Of a stretch of 64,000 nt of DNA, positions 25,599 to 35,063 are shown piece after piece; position 1 is the first letter of the stretch; each line of letters begins with the position of its first letter. The stretch lies in contig CAXGOB010000017.1 in NCBI GenBank assembly GCA_964011275.1, positions 1-64,000 of the forward strand, read 5' to 3'. The notes beneath the pieces were generated by a model. The model made no database searches, was not told where the DNA came from, and saw only the letters and a program-made list of their open reading frames with translations. Both the position numbers and the translations under genes were made by a program. This DNA comes from UBA7328 sp002471345 (lineage in GTDB: Bacteria; Bacteroidota; Bacteroidia; Chitinophagales; Saprospiraceae).

Positions 25599-26580
25599 CT
25601 AGTCTACCTCTTTCAAAAACCTCAACAACCTCTCATTAAGCATCTCAGTCTGCTCACATGATATCCAATGCCCACAATCATCGAAGTATTCTATACCTCT
25701 GAGATCTTCTACCATTTCTGGTAATCTGTTGATGGCTTTTCTTACCATATACGTAATAGGGTCGTTTTTGCCAGCAATGAAAAGAGTCGGTTGGGTTATT
25801 TTTTTACCTGCTAAATGTGCTGTACGATCCCAGTATATATCTAGACATCGGTACCAATTTATTATTCCTCTAAAGCCATCTTTTTCATATCGACTTACAT
25901 AATAGGCAAGATCTTCTTCACTTAGCCAATCGGGTAATTTTTCTGGAAGCATCGTTGTGTCAAGATACTTTTCAGCAGTAATTGGGTTGTCACTAGCCAC
26001 AAATTGTGAAGCTCTTTCAATGCCTTCTGCACCTAGGCTAAAGTATATACGCAGTAATGTATCTCTCACATCTGCATCAAATTCACTTTCTGCAACTCCC
26101 ACTTCTTGAAAATAAAGGATATAGAAAAACTTCTCTCCGAATACTTTTCTCATATGCTCTACCGGTCTTGCTAATGCTCTGCCACCATAGGGAATCGACA
26201 GACCCACTTGCCTTTACCTTTTCAGGATAGAGAAGGCATATCTGCCAGGAAAGTGAAGCTCCTAAGTCATGGCCTACAATAATGGCCTGATCATCACCCA
26301 AAGAGTCTATAATCCCAACAATGTCTTTTGCCATTTCGTTTTGACTGTATCTTTCGATCTGAGTAGGTGCATCCGTTTGTCCACAACCTAACATGTCAGG
26401 TGCTACTGCATGATAACCTTCAGCGGCCATAGCAACAAGCTGATGTTTCCATGAATACCAAGAATCTGGAAATCCATGCAAAAAGAGAATGAGCGGAGCA
26501 TCTTTATCTCCTGCCTCTTTTATGAAATATCGGACACCATTGGTATCTATGAATCGTTCTTGTAAGTTGTTGTTATTCAA
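25599..26580 (-). pseudogene. Epoxide hydrolase-like alpha/beta hydrolase, frameshifted
   Basis: The first frame (from ATG 26580) gives LFLHGFPDSWYSWKHQL, an APDMLGCGQTDAP turn and the nucleophile elbow VGHDLGASLSW (Asp nucleophile), ending normally through LLYPEKVKA. At about 26208 the frame breaks: the expected continuation GLSIPYGGRA is found one base out of phase and runs to 25599 with the cap domain (FFYILYFQEVG), acid residue region FIAGKNDPITY and His of DDCGHW. One extra base, or two lost, explains it. Intact, this would be about 326 residues of an epoxide-hydrolase-type enzyme. As written neither half has a full catalytic triad. It could also be an assembly error. Confidence 0.85.
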
Positions 26581-26719
26581 TATTCTTATTTGATATTTTC
26601 TGTTTGAGTGAACCTTAGAATCTCTAGAAGTTCATTTCAATAATATTAAAAAAAAGAGATGCCCAGAGTCAAGATAACAATGGACATCTAGCTATATGAA
26701 AAAAAATGTTGCTTTATTC

Positions 26720-29587
26720 CTATTCCGCACCAAAATCATAAGTCAAGGCCACCATAGACCTTCTGCCTATTTTTGGCATTCCTGGGAATGCACGATATAC
26801 ATTGTCAAATAGATTTTGAGCTGAGGCGTTTATTGTCAATCCATTATTGAATTTATATCCAATACCTAGGTCGACAACATTTTTTTCATCTGTCTGACCT
26901 GAAAATAGGCCGCTAAAAGACTCAAAAGAATCATCATGTTGAAAAGATAGATTAGCCCTCCAGCCGATTTCAGGTCCATAATTGGCCCCTATTCGAAACT
27001 TGTTTTTTGGGATAGATAATGCATTAGAACCAATAACTCCTTCAGAATCTTTTATTTCTGTTTCAAACATATTTTCAGAAATGTAAGAGTAGTTTCCAAA
27101 GAAGGATAAATCGGCATTTACATAATACTCTAGGCTGACATCCAGTCCTGAATAACTATATGCTTCAAAAGACTTATAACCTGCTGGAAGGTGTGTAACG
27201 CCATTATCGGGAGTGCTTTCTGATTGTATCGTGGCTAGGATGAAGTTGTTAGCCAATGGAGCTATACCTGCTGCAAATCCATTTCCACCTTGTGTATATC
27301 CTGCAGCATAAGCTCCTGCTACTTGTGCTGCTGCCGCTTCTGCATTTGGGTTACCAGCCTGTGTGAATAGGCCGACTAAAAATGGAGTGAGCTGAGCTGC
27401 CACTCCGGCTCCCAAATCAGTGCCTAAGGCATCTATTCCAAGTAAGCCATACGAGGGTGCTAATGCACTTACTGCAAGGTCTCCATCTATCTTACGGTTA
27501 TAGACATCTAATGATATTTTCAATTTATCGGCTACCAATCCTACATATCCAAACTCCCATGTATCCTCTTTTATCAATGAAGCTTTAGGCCCATTTGTAA
27601 AAGAATTAAGAGGTTGTTGAGTAAATAAATCAATACCAGCAAAACTACCTGTGGTACCCGTTGCAAAATTTGCAGGGTTTGTAAGAAATGCATTAATGCT
27701 TGGAATCAATGGAGCTAATGCAGGATTAGCCATCAATAGTTGTGCAGCAACTCCTTCTAGAATCTGTTGACCTGCTGATTGAGTGACAGCACCTTGTACA
27801 ATTCCTAAAGGCAATCCTGGGGTTCCTACAGGTAGACTAGGAAATGGTAATGCTCCATTAAAATCAATCATTGGATTATCGCCAAATGTCACTTCATTTC
27901 TATTTCCAACTAACCAAATATCATAGGCATTGGGGACTAGTGTAGCCAATGGGAAGTCAATATTAAGATTTAGCTGTGAAGGAGTGCGTATCGCTCTATT
28001 GTAGCTAGCTCTAAATGTGTACTTTGGAGTAGCCTTATATACTAACGCGGCTCGAGGAGAGATACCTGTATCATCCAAAGAATTAAATCGGTCTCCTCTT
28101 CCTGCAAGCACTAAATCCAATTGTTCAGCTAACACAAATTTTCCTTGCACATATAATCCTGCAATACTATAGTCATCATTATCCTCATTTCGTCCATACA
28201 CTGTATTTCCAGTTTGATTTATTGACTGTCTATAGTCAAATCCTGCGGTCCAGTTGGAGTTTAGGATTGAAGGTATATCAAAGTTATATTGAACCTGTCC
28301 TTCAAATTGTTTTCTGTCATTTAAGGCTCTATTTCGTGTACGATATAAAAAAGTAGGCTTATCGGCCTTGCTTGAGTTGCTTAACAAAAACGCTTGAGCA
28401 AATAGTCCTCCCTTCTGCATCCTGGCCTGGCCCCATACATCTGTAGATTGGGCTAATCCTTCTCCTTGGTCATTATAAAATACTCCCGAAGCACTATTGA
28501 AGCCCCCTGCGACATTAACTGAAAGATCATTTTGAGGACGAAATTCTAAACTGCCTGTGATAGCCGCACTTGTATAAAAATTTTGCAGTGGATTTCCATC
28601 TCCATCAGGGTCTGTATCATTTTCATCCCAAAGCAATTCTCCTTGTTGGGTAGGGTCGATTACACCATCTGTTATCACCGGTTGAAATACGCGACTCTGA
28701 AGTGCTGCGATAGATGCTGCGTCACCAGGATCATTAGGATCTAATTGGAATTCGTCTCCTCTGGTATAATTGGCATTTATCTTAAATCCGAATTTATCAG
28801 AAACCTTAGTTGCATGTCTAAGAGAACCTCCAAAGGTAGATAACTCTCCTCCTCTTAACTGGACAGTTGTCCCCGATTGATCAATAGGTGACTTGCTTAA
28901 GAAGTGAATCACTCCTGCAGTAACTCCAGGACCATACAATGCAGATCCAGGACCTCTTACTACTTCTATTCTTTGAATGTCTATATTATTCAATGGAGTG
29001 TTTAATGCATCAAAGGTTCCAGTTCCAGCACCTACCAACGGTCGATAATCTAACATAGGAAATGATGCAGAACCAAATAGTCCTCCATCCCCACGTAACT
29101 GTATGTTAATCCTTCCTGCAGATTGCTGCTGTATATTGACACCAGGAGCGCTTATCAAATTTCTGACTGGATTATCATTTGGAGAAGCTTCTAGTTTTCG
29201 TTTACTATATATTGAAATTGAAGCTGGGGCTTCCTGTACTTTTTCTCGTCTACGCGATGCAGAAATTACTACATCTTCTCCAATTAATGTTCCTTCTATC
29301 ATTGTCACATTAACTGCTCCATCAGAATTGACTTCTACCTCCTGTGATGAGAATCCTGTAAATGAAAACACTAAAGTCAATGGATAACTTTGAGATGTAC
29401 TTACGCTAAATCTCCCGTCAAAGTCAGTCACATTACCATCTGTGGTTCCTTTCACTAATACATTGGCTCCTATCAAAGGATCACCTGTTTTAGAATCTGT
29501 AACAGTCCCATTTATGGTAGTTTGGGCTTGAAGATTTATCATGAACAGTGTTAAGAATACCACTGTCAAAACAGAATTAAGTTTCAT
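26720..29587 (-). CDS. TonB-dependent receptor with carboxypeptidase-regulatory-like domain
   Basis: A 955-residue outer-membrane importer. It has a signal peptide (1-22, ending LQAQ), a carboxypeptidase-D regulatory-like domain (about 23-105, INGTVTDSKTGDPLIGANV), a plug (about 110-240, VVRGPGSALYGPGVTAGVI) and a barrel ending in YDFGAE. No SusD partner is nearby, so it is not a SusC glycan pair. It is homologous to the receptor-OmpA protein at 2-2101 but has no OmpA domain. Two barrel loops (about 579-650 and 702-780) are Ala/Gly/Pro/Leu-rich and unusually hydrophobic, matching its relative; I infer a lipid-like ligand. A degenerate operator (site 5) is 58 bases upstream. Only the last few residues are near 26720. 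Confidence 0.95.
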   Translation of the reverse strand: MKLNSVLTVVFLTLFMINLQAQTTINGTVTDSKTGDPLIGANVLVKGTTDGNVTDFDGRFSVSTSQSYPLTLVFSFTGFSSQEVEVNSDGAVNVTMIEGTLIGEDVVISASRRREKVQEAPASISIYSKRKLEASPNDNPVRNLISAPGVNIQQQSAGRINIQLRGDGGLFGSASFPMLDYRPLVGAGTGTFDALNTPLNNIDIQRIEVVRGPGSALYGPGVTAGVIHFLSKSPIDQSGTTVQLRGGELSTFGGSLRHATKVSDKFGFKINANYTRGDEFQLDPNDPGDAASIAALQSRVFQPVITDGVIDPTQQGELLWDENDTDPDGDGNPLQNFYTSAAITGSLEFRPQNDLSVNVAGGFNSASGVFYNDQGEGLAQSTDVWGQARMQKGGLFAQAFLLSNSSKADKPTFLYRTRNRALNDRKQFEGQVQYNFDIPSILNSNWTAGFDYRQSINQTGNTVYGRNEDNDDYSIAGLYVQGKFVLAEQLDLVLAGRGDRFNSLDDTGISPRAALVYKATPKYTFRASYNRAIRTPSQLNLNIDFPLATLVPNAYDIWLVGNRNEVTFGDNPMIDFNGALPFPSLPVGTPGLPLGIVQGAVTQSAGQQILEGVAAQLLMANPALAPLIPSINAFLTNPANFATGTTGSFAGIDLFTQQPLNSFTNGPKASLIKEDTWEFGYVGLVADKLKISLDVYNRKIDGDLAVSALAPSYGLLGIDALGTDLGAGVAAQLTPFLVGLFTQAGNPNAEAAAAQVAGAYAAGYTQGGNGFAAGIAPLANNFILATIQSESTPDNGVTHLPAGYKSFEAYSYSGLDVSLEYYVNADLSFFGNYSYISENMFETEIKDSEGVIGSNALSIPKNKFRIGANYGPEIGWRANLSFQHDDSFESFSGLFSGQTDEKNVVDLGIGYKFNNGLTINASAQNLFDNVYRAFPGMPKIGRRSMVALTYDFGAE

Positions 29588-29937
29588 AATTGAAGATTTA
29601 TACTTTTAAGTAATTTTTTCATTTCCTAAATATATATTTATAATTAGTAAATAAAACCTAATAAATGCAAATATTTAAGCAATTGAATAAAATTATTGAG
29701 CGTTTGAATGGACTCTATTGAAATAAAGAGCTTTGATAGCAATTCAAAATTTCGATGGAGAGGAATGGTTAGGCCATCTGATTTTTAGGCGTTAATGATA
29801 TGCGACTTACACGTGATGGAGATATGGACTAATCTAGATTTGCTAAATGGCATGATAAGGGGGACAATGTATATGAATATGAAAAGCCTACAGTAGATAA
29901 ATGTCAACTCCAATTTTGAATAATGAAAATGGAGTAG
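29588..29937. other. Intergenic stretch with a degenerate operator
   Basis: It holds the likely promoter of the receptor gene and operator-like site 5. Between about 29770 and 29930 the plus strand reads as possible coding fragments (KWHDKGDNVYEYEKP) broken by a TAA; I do not recognise the family, so I do not call a gene. Confidence 0.4.
29645..29660. promoter_or_regulatory. Degenerate palindromic operator, site 5
   Basis: TAGTAAATAAAACCTA keeps the right half AAAACCTA and the TAG of the left half, with four mismatched pairs. It is 58 bases upstream of the TonB receptor start. Position is right, but the fit is weaker than sites 1-4 and 6. Confidence 0.35.
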
Positions 29938-30255
29938 TCATTGATAGTAGTTTATTGACCCATTATCTCTAAAACATTTTTTTGACGCATCATGCAATGG
30001 CGTAAAAGCTGTATAAAATCCAAATATCATAATGGGATAAACTATCCATAATGTCACACCACTGTACGCCAAAAACACCCCAAGAAGTACTAGTACATAA
30101 GCTAGAATGGTCAATCCAATCTGATGAAAAGAAAAGAGTGGCACCTGAGATAATGACTTGTATTCTGGATCATGTACTACCTTATTGATGACATCTCTAA
30201 GGATTATTGGATTTGAAGGTTGATGTATCATTTTATCTCTATTTGATATGATCAT
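29938..30255 (-). pseudogene. Truncated fatty acid desaturase-like protein
   Basis: A 105-residue remnant. Two membrane helices (about 44-66 and 70-85) are followed by TPLHDASKKCF, which looks like the first histidine box (HDxSH) of a fatty acid desaturase or carotenoid ketolase, with the second His replaced by Lys. The protein then ends, so boxes two and three are absent and it cannot be an active di-iron enzyme. Its ATG overlaps the stop of the serine hydrolase as ATGA, which shows translational coupling and suggests the gene was once a functional partner. It may still be expressed as a small membrane protein. Confidence 0.6.
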
Positions 30256-31661
30256 TTGAGCGTTGCTATTACATCTCTTATGAAGTCATCTATATTAAAT
30301 TCCTCCTTATTAAAAGTCATCCCCAGTCGAACTATGACCAATTCCAAAGAAGGTACAATGACCACATATTGTCCATAGTGGCCTTTGGCAGCGAACATGT
30401 CTTCAGGGGCATTAGGAATCCACTGCTTTTGGCTTTTGGCATTCAGCCAAAATTGAGCTCCATAGGCTCTACTTTTCAGAGAAGCATCTGAAGGAGTATT
30501 GGTGTACTTCGCCCAATCGGCAGTAAATACTCTTTGTCCATTTTGAGCAAGACCATTATTTAAATACAGCAGGCCAAATCGCATCCAATCTCTAGGCGAG
30601 CAATAAGCAAAAGCACCACCAATGAAAGTGCCGGATGCATCGGCTTGCAAAAAGCTATGATTCATTCCTGCTTTGTCAAAGAAGTCTTCATGCACCAGTT
30701 TGAGATATTCCTCTTGGCTTCCAGTATGATTACGCACAATTTTAGAAAGCAACACAGAATGAACCGTCTGATAATCCCATGTTTCTTTAGGTACGGCACG
30801 GAGTTCGACATCATTGGCAAAATCTGCCATATCTCCTTGTGTCATGAGCATGGTACTCAATAAATTTGTAGGATCTGATTCATAAGCTTCATTATAATCA
30901 TAGCCCACTGTCATTTTTAAAATTTGATGGATCGTTATGTCTTTTCTAGCATCATCGGCTTCTTCATATGCAGGAAGGCCCGTTTTATCATTGATATCTA
31001 GTTTGTCCTTATAATCCAATACTCCTGCTAATGCACTGATAATACTTTTAGTCATAGACATTCCTCGAAGAGGCATATCTCCATCAAATCCTTCTCCATA
31101 TTGCTCTGCTATCAGTTCTCCTTTATAATGGATTAGTATAGCCCTTGAGTTTTTCATGCTGTCATTAACAGTGCTTGATTCGGTAAATGCATTATTTACA
31201 ACGCTGTTGAGTTTTTCAAAATTCACTCCATCTATCGCTCTATTTACTGAAGGCCAGTGCTCTATAGAATCAATGCTTAATTCCTTGTATTCAGGAGCAG
31301 ATTGCTCTTTTATTTGATTCACCTCGAAGTTTCCTGTAACTCCACAACCACACCCATCTCTATATACTGCAGTACTCGTATTCCCAAAAGGCCCTAAACC
31401 AAATGATGAAGTGACGGTCTGAGCATCGACATCTATATGAGATGATGCAAATCTTCTTTGTAGTGCAGAAAGGTCACGGGCCTCTACATCAGCTCGATTT
31501 CTATTCAACATCAATACATTGGTGCAGAGGGTGTGTGAAATCATACCTGAGGCTATTTTTCCTACATCTTGTGAAAAGCCCAAAGCTTTGAAAAGAGCAA
31601 TGGCTAGGACGATAGCAAAGAGAAGACTGCCGTATTTAAGAATAGATCGAGTGTTGTTCAT
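30252..31661 (-). CDS. Serine hydrolase (beta-lactamase / 6-aminohexanoate-dimer hydrolase type)
   Basis: A 469-residue serine hydrolase of the beta-lactamase-fold group that includes EstB and NylB. An N-terminal membrane segment (about 10-28) precedes it. The SxxK motif is SMTK (Ser202, Lys205) in LRGMSMTKSIISALAG; WDYQTVHSVLLSKIV supplies the Tyr motif, and AKGHYGQYVVIVPSLELVIVRLG is the C-terminal strand region. It probably acts in the periplasm on an ester or amide. Operator site 6 is 40 bases upstream; the desaturase remnant is coupled downstream. A short Cys-rich patch (CGCG, about 104-107) is unusual. Confidence 0.9.
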   Translation of the reverse strand: MNNTRSILKYGSLLFAIVLAIALFKALGFSQDVGKIASGMISHTLCTNVLMLNRNRADVEARDLSALQRRFASSHIDVDAQTVTSSFGLGPFGNTSTAVYRDGCGCGVTGNFEVNQIKEQSAPEYKELSIDSIEHWPSVNRAIDGVNFEKLNSVVNNAFTESSTVNDSMKNSRAILIHYKGELIAEQYGEGFDGDMPLRGMSMTKSIISALAGVLDYKDKLDINDKTGLPAYEEADDARKDITIHQILKMTVGYDYNEAYESDPTNLLSTMLMTQGDMADFANDVELRAVPKETWDYQTVHSVLLSKIVRNHTGSQEEYLKLVHEDFFDKAGMNHSFLQADASGTFIGGAFAYCSPRDWMRFGLLYLNNGLAQNGQRVFTADWAKYTNTPSDASLKSRAYGAQFWLNAKSQKQWIPNAPEDMFAAKGHYGQYVVIVPSLELVIVRLGMTFNKEEFNIDDFIRDVIATLK

Positions 31662-31700
31662 AATTGGTGTTGTCTTATTTATTACACTATTTGTAAAAAA

Positions 31701-31716
31701 TAGGATTTAAAACCTA
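31701..31716. promoter_or_regulatory. Palindromic operator, site 6
   Basis: TAGGATTTAAAACCTA is a 16-bp dyad with one mismatched pair. It is 40 bases upstream of the serine hydrolase start and 129 from the divergent acyl-CoA synthetase. Confidence 0.75.
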
Positions 31717-31844
31717 ATATTATTGAATTTAATCTATGAAATGAAATTATTAAAAGGCTATTTCATTGCTCGACGGATGATTACATTGTCACCGGTTCAT
31801 GTTATTGGTTATTTTTATCCTAAATAATATCTGAAGAAAATAGG

Positions 31845-33614
31845 ATGGTGGAAGAGAATAAACATCAAGACATAATCAACAAGATTGAAGAAGTGTTTGT
31901 CAATCCTGACTTAGTATCTATAAACCAACTGGGTAGAGAATTAGACAACTTGGACATCCCTCTTCTCCCTTTTAGAATCTGCAAAACACTCAAATTTCAG
32001 CAACAGTTAAATACTGAAAACCTTTTGCAAAAGGGAATTCAGCTTCTGAAACAAGCACGATATAGATTAGAAGCTATAAATCATAAGTCCACTTTCACTG
32101 ATCTTTATAGCTTAGTTAAAAGGCACGCACATACTAGTCCTAATAGAATAGCCATTATTCATTTAGAAGATGAAATCACATGGAAAGATTTCGATCAAAA
32201 TATTTTGAAAGTAGCAAGCTATTTAGAAGATGCAAATATATCAGTCGGAGACAGAATTGGGATATTAGCAGACAACTCTATTCATTATCTAGAAATACTT
32301 ATTGGGATTATAAGCATTGGGGCTTGTATCGTACCTCTTCCTACAAAAGTCACATCAAAAACTATTCAGACGTTAAGCCAAGATGCTGGATTGAAGGCAT
32401 GTTTTGCTTCGGACAAGTATAAATCACAAATCGAACGTAATCAAAAAGAGCTTAAACATAGAATTGCAATAAATTTCCACCAAGAAGAATGGAAAAGTTA
32501 TTCTGAAATATTAGAATCATTGCCATCAAGACAAATCACTTTTAAATCATCTCCTGAAGATTACTTTGATATCATGTACTCTTCTGGGACTACAGGATTA
32601 CCTAAGGGTATTGTGCACACTTGTAGTGTAAGATATAATCAGTATATCAGAGGGCATCAGATGAATTATTGGCCTGGATCAACTTGCTTTTTCTCTACTC
32701 CGTTATATTCCAATACGACATTAGTCTCTGCCACTAGAGCTATAGCATCAGGAAGTAGGATCATTCTAATGTCTAAATTTAATATTGATCAATTCTTAAG
32801 AATATGTGAGCAATCAAAAGTTACACATGCCGTACTCGTACCTGTGCAACTTCAACGAATCATGGCATCGCTTTCATTTGATGATTACGACCTTTCAAAT
32901 TTTCAATTGGTGTATACGACAAGTGCTCCATTGACGGCCGAATTGAAAAAGGAAATTGTAGAAAGATGGCCAGGAGATTTAATAGAAATTTATAGTATGA
33001 CAGAAGGTGGCATCTTAAGTATTCTCCAAGCTAACAAATACCCAGATAAATTACACACTGTAGGTAAACCACCGTCCACAACAATTATGAAAATCATAGG
33101 GGAGGATGAAAAGGAAGTGCCCAAAGGCGAGATTGGTGAGATCGTGGGTCATGATCATTATCGAATGAAAGAATATTATAATCAGCCACAAAAGACCAAG
33201 GAGGCAACATGGCACGACAACAAAGGCAAAGCATTTCAAAGAAGCGGAGATTATGGGATCATTGATGATGATGGCTTCCTTATTCTGCATGGCCGAAAAA
33301 AGGAAGTAATTATCTCAGGAGGTCATAACGTTTATGCCATTGATCTTGAGGATTTAATCAAAGGACATCCTAGTATTAAAGAAGCTGCAGTAATTGGCAT
33401 TCCATCGGAAAAATGGGGTGAGACTCCGATGGCATTTGTGGAAGTAGTACAAGGTTCTGAGATCCAACCAAGTGAAATATTGAAATGGGTGAACGACAAA
33501 CTCGGTAAAATACAACAGATATCAAAAGTAGAGTATAGAAACAAACTACCCAGAAGTGGAATTGGGAAAGTTTTAAAAAAAGAATTGAAAAAACCTTATT
33601 GGTCTGACTTGTAG
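31845..33614 (+). CDS. AMP-forming acyl-CoA synthetase / ligase (ANL superfamily)
   Basis: A 589-residue adenylate-forming ligase. The P-loop YSSGTTGLPKG is at 245-255, the adenine motif is YSMTEGG, GDYGIIDDDGFLILHGR is the hinge region and Lys575 in RSGIGKVLKK is the expected catalytic lysine of the last motif. A leader of about 80 residues before the usual ANL start is unassigned. It activates a carboxylic acid to its CoA thioester, and so would feed the acyl-CoA dehydrogenase operon. It is divergent from the serine hydrolase and ends 1 base from the convergent MFS gene. Confidence 0.93.
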   Translation: MVEENKHQDIINKIEEVFVNPDLVSINQLGRELDNLDIPLLPFRICKTLKFQQQLNTENLLQKGIQLLKQARYRLEAINHKSTFTDLYSLVKRHAHTSPNRIAIIHLEDEITWKDFDQNILKVASYLEDANISVGDRIGILADNSIHYLEILIGIISIGACIVPLPTKVTSKTIQTLSQDAGLKACFASDKYKSQIERNQKELKHRIAINFHQEEWKSYSEILESLPSRQITFKSSPEDYFDIMYSSGTTGLPKGIVHTCSVRYNQYIRGHQMNYWPGSTCFFSTPLYSNTTLVSATRAIASGSRIILMSKFNIDQFLRICEQSKVTHAVLVPVQLQRIMASLSFDDYDLSNFQLVYTTSAPLTAELKKEIVERWPGDLIEIYSMTEGGILSILQANKYPDKLHTVGKPPSTTIMKIIGEDEKEVPKGEIGEIVGHDHYRMKEYYNQPQKTKEATWHDNKGKAFQRSGDYGIIDDDGFLILHGRKKEVIISGGHNVYAIDLEDLIKGHPSIKEAAVIGIPSEKWGETPMAFVEVVQGSEIQPSEILKWVNDKLGKIQQISKVEYRNKLPRSGIGKVLKKELKKPYWSDL

Positions 33615-33615
33615 A

Positions 33616-34917
33616 TTATTGCTGTTTGGATGATAATGCTAAGTCATGCTTTATCAATTTAGAAGCTCGCCAATATAAAGCTGCAGCAATTGCACTCACA
33701 AAACCACTAACTAAGAGCGATCTACTCAAGGACTCGTCACCAAATCCAGCTATTAAAAAGTCACTCAAAGCACCAAAAAATAGGGGCCCTAATCCAAGTC
33801 CTATTAGATTGAGAAATAGAAACAGCACTGCCGATGCTAATGCTCTCATTCTTAATCCTACTAGTCCATGAGCCATAGCAATACTAGGAGCCAAATAAGT
33901 CGACCACAAGATTTTAGAAAGTGCCACAGAGGCAAGGCATAAATACTTGCTTTCCGTGAGGACAAGTGTTGCTGTGATCGGTATTGAGATTGCAATTGTT
34001 ATTGCTGGAAGAAGCAAATACCATTTGGGATCTATTCTACCAAACTTATCACCATAGTAGCCCCCTAGCCAAACGCCTAAAGCTCCACCTAAACCAACGC
34101 AGAAGGCCAACCAGGTTCCAATTTCCCCGCTTTGCATTTCATGTGTTCGAGCCAAAAAAGAAGGTGTCCAGTTTCCTACACCATACAATACAAAAGCATT
34201 AAACCCTGCACCAAATGCAATGTATCGAAATGACTTTCTAGTAATGAGTAAATTAAATACTTTCGATAAGGCTGGAAGTTTGGAGGGACTGCTGTGCTTC
34301 TTTTCCGCATACCCACGAGGAGGCTCTTTCACCGTAAAAAAGAAAATTATTGCATATAGAATACCAGGGACACCCATAACCATCAATGCAACTCTCCATC
34401 CAAAAAACTCATCAAGCCATCCTCCAAATAAATAACCAAACAATATACCAACATAAATACCTATTGAATAAACTGATAATGCGGTAGCTCTTTTTTCTGG
34501 AGGGAAATAATCAGAAATCATAGAATGAGCAGGAGGGCTGGCTCCAGCTTCACCTATTCCTACACCTATCCTTGCCAACAATAACTGAAAAAAATTAGCA
34601 GCGAGTCCAGATATAGCGGTCATGAAACTCCATATCACCAAAGCTGCGGTGATAATATTCTTCCTCGAAGAACTATCTGCCCATCTTGCTATAGGTAGTC
34701 CTAGTGTGACATAAAAAAGTGCAAAAGCCAAACCGGTTAAAAGACCAAGTTGAGTGTCAGATAAATCTAACTCTGTCTTGATACTTTCTTGAAGAATAAC
34801 GAGTATCTGCCGATCAATAAAGTTGAAAATATATACACCTGTAAGGGCAAGCAGGACATATTTTTTGTATCCTTCTGAGAATAGTACTTTGTGATTATCC
34901 GTCTGTTCCATCGACAA
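33616..34917 (-). CDS. MFS transporter, spinster-like
   Basis: A 433-residue inner-membrane carrier with about 12 helices. FIDRQILVILQESIK at the first helix and RIGVGIGEAGASPPAHSMISDYFPPEKRATALS are hallmarks of the spinster-like branch of the major facilitator superfamily, whose better-known members move sphingolipids and lysophospholipids. ARWADSSSRKN is the loop 2-3 motif. Several degradation clusters for lipids and steroids carry such a gene, so uptake of the pathway substrate or an intermediate fits. It stands alone on the minus strand, with 146 bases to the next gene upstream. Confidence 0.9.
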   Translation of the reverse strand: MSMEQTDNHKVLFSEGYKKYVLLALTGVYIFNFIDRQILVILQESIKTELDLSDTQLGLLTGLAFALFYVTLGLPIARWADSSSRKNIITAALVIWSFMTAISGLAANFFQLLLARIGVGIGEAGASPPAHSMISDYFPPEKRATALSVYSIGIYVGILFGYLFGGWLDEFFGWRVALMVMGVPGILYAIIFFFTVKEPPRGYAEKKHSSPSKLPALSKVFNLLITRKSFRYIAFGAGFNAFVLYGVGNWTPSFLARTHEMQSGEIGTWLAFCVGLGGALGVWLGGYYGDKFGRIDPKWYLLLPAITIAISIPITATLVLTESKYLCLASVALSKILWSTYLAPSIAMAHGLVGLRMRALASAVLFLFLNLIGLGLGPLFFGALSDFLIAGFGDESLSRSLLVSGFVSAIAAALYWRASKLIKHDLALSSKQQ

Positions 34918-35063
34918 TCACTTAAGGTAAGTAAATAGTCCAAATTTCACACTGTATTACAGTATTGTAATCTCCATAGCTTGAGTTTGTGGATTCTTTT
35001 CTAGTGATCTCATCGAAAAAGAAAACTTGATTAAGAGGATTGTTGACTGTATTGTCTTGATAT

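Noticed and set aside
26720..29587. SusC-type glycan importer
   Set aside because: No SusD-like lipoprotein gene is next to it and the loop composition is hydrophobic.
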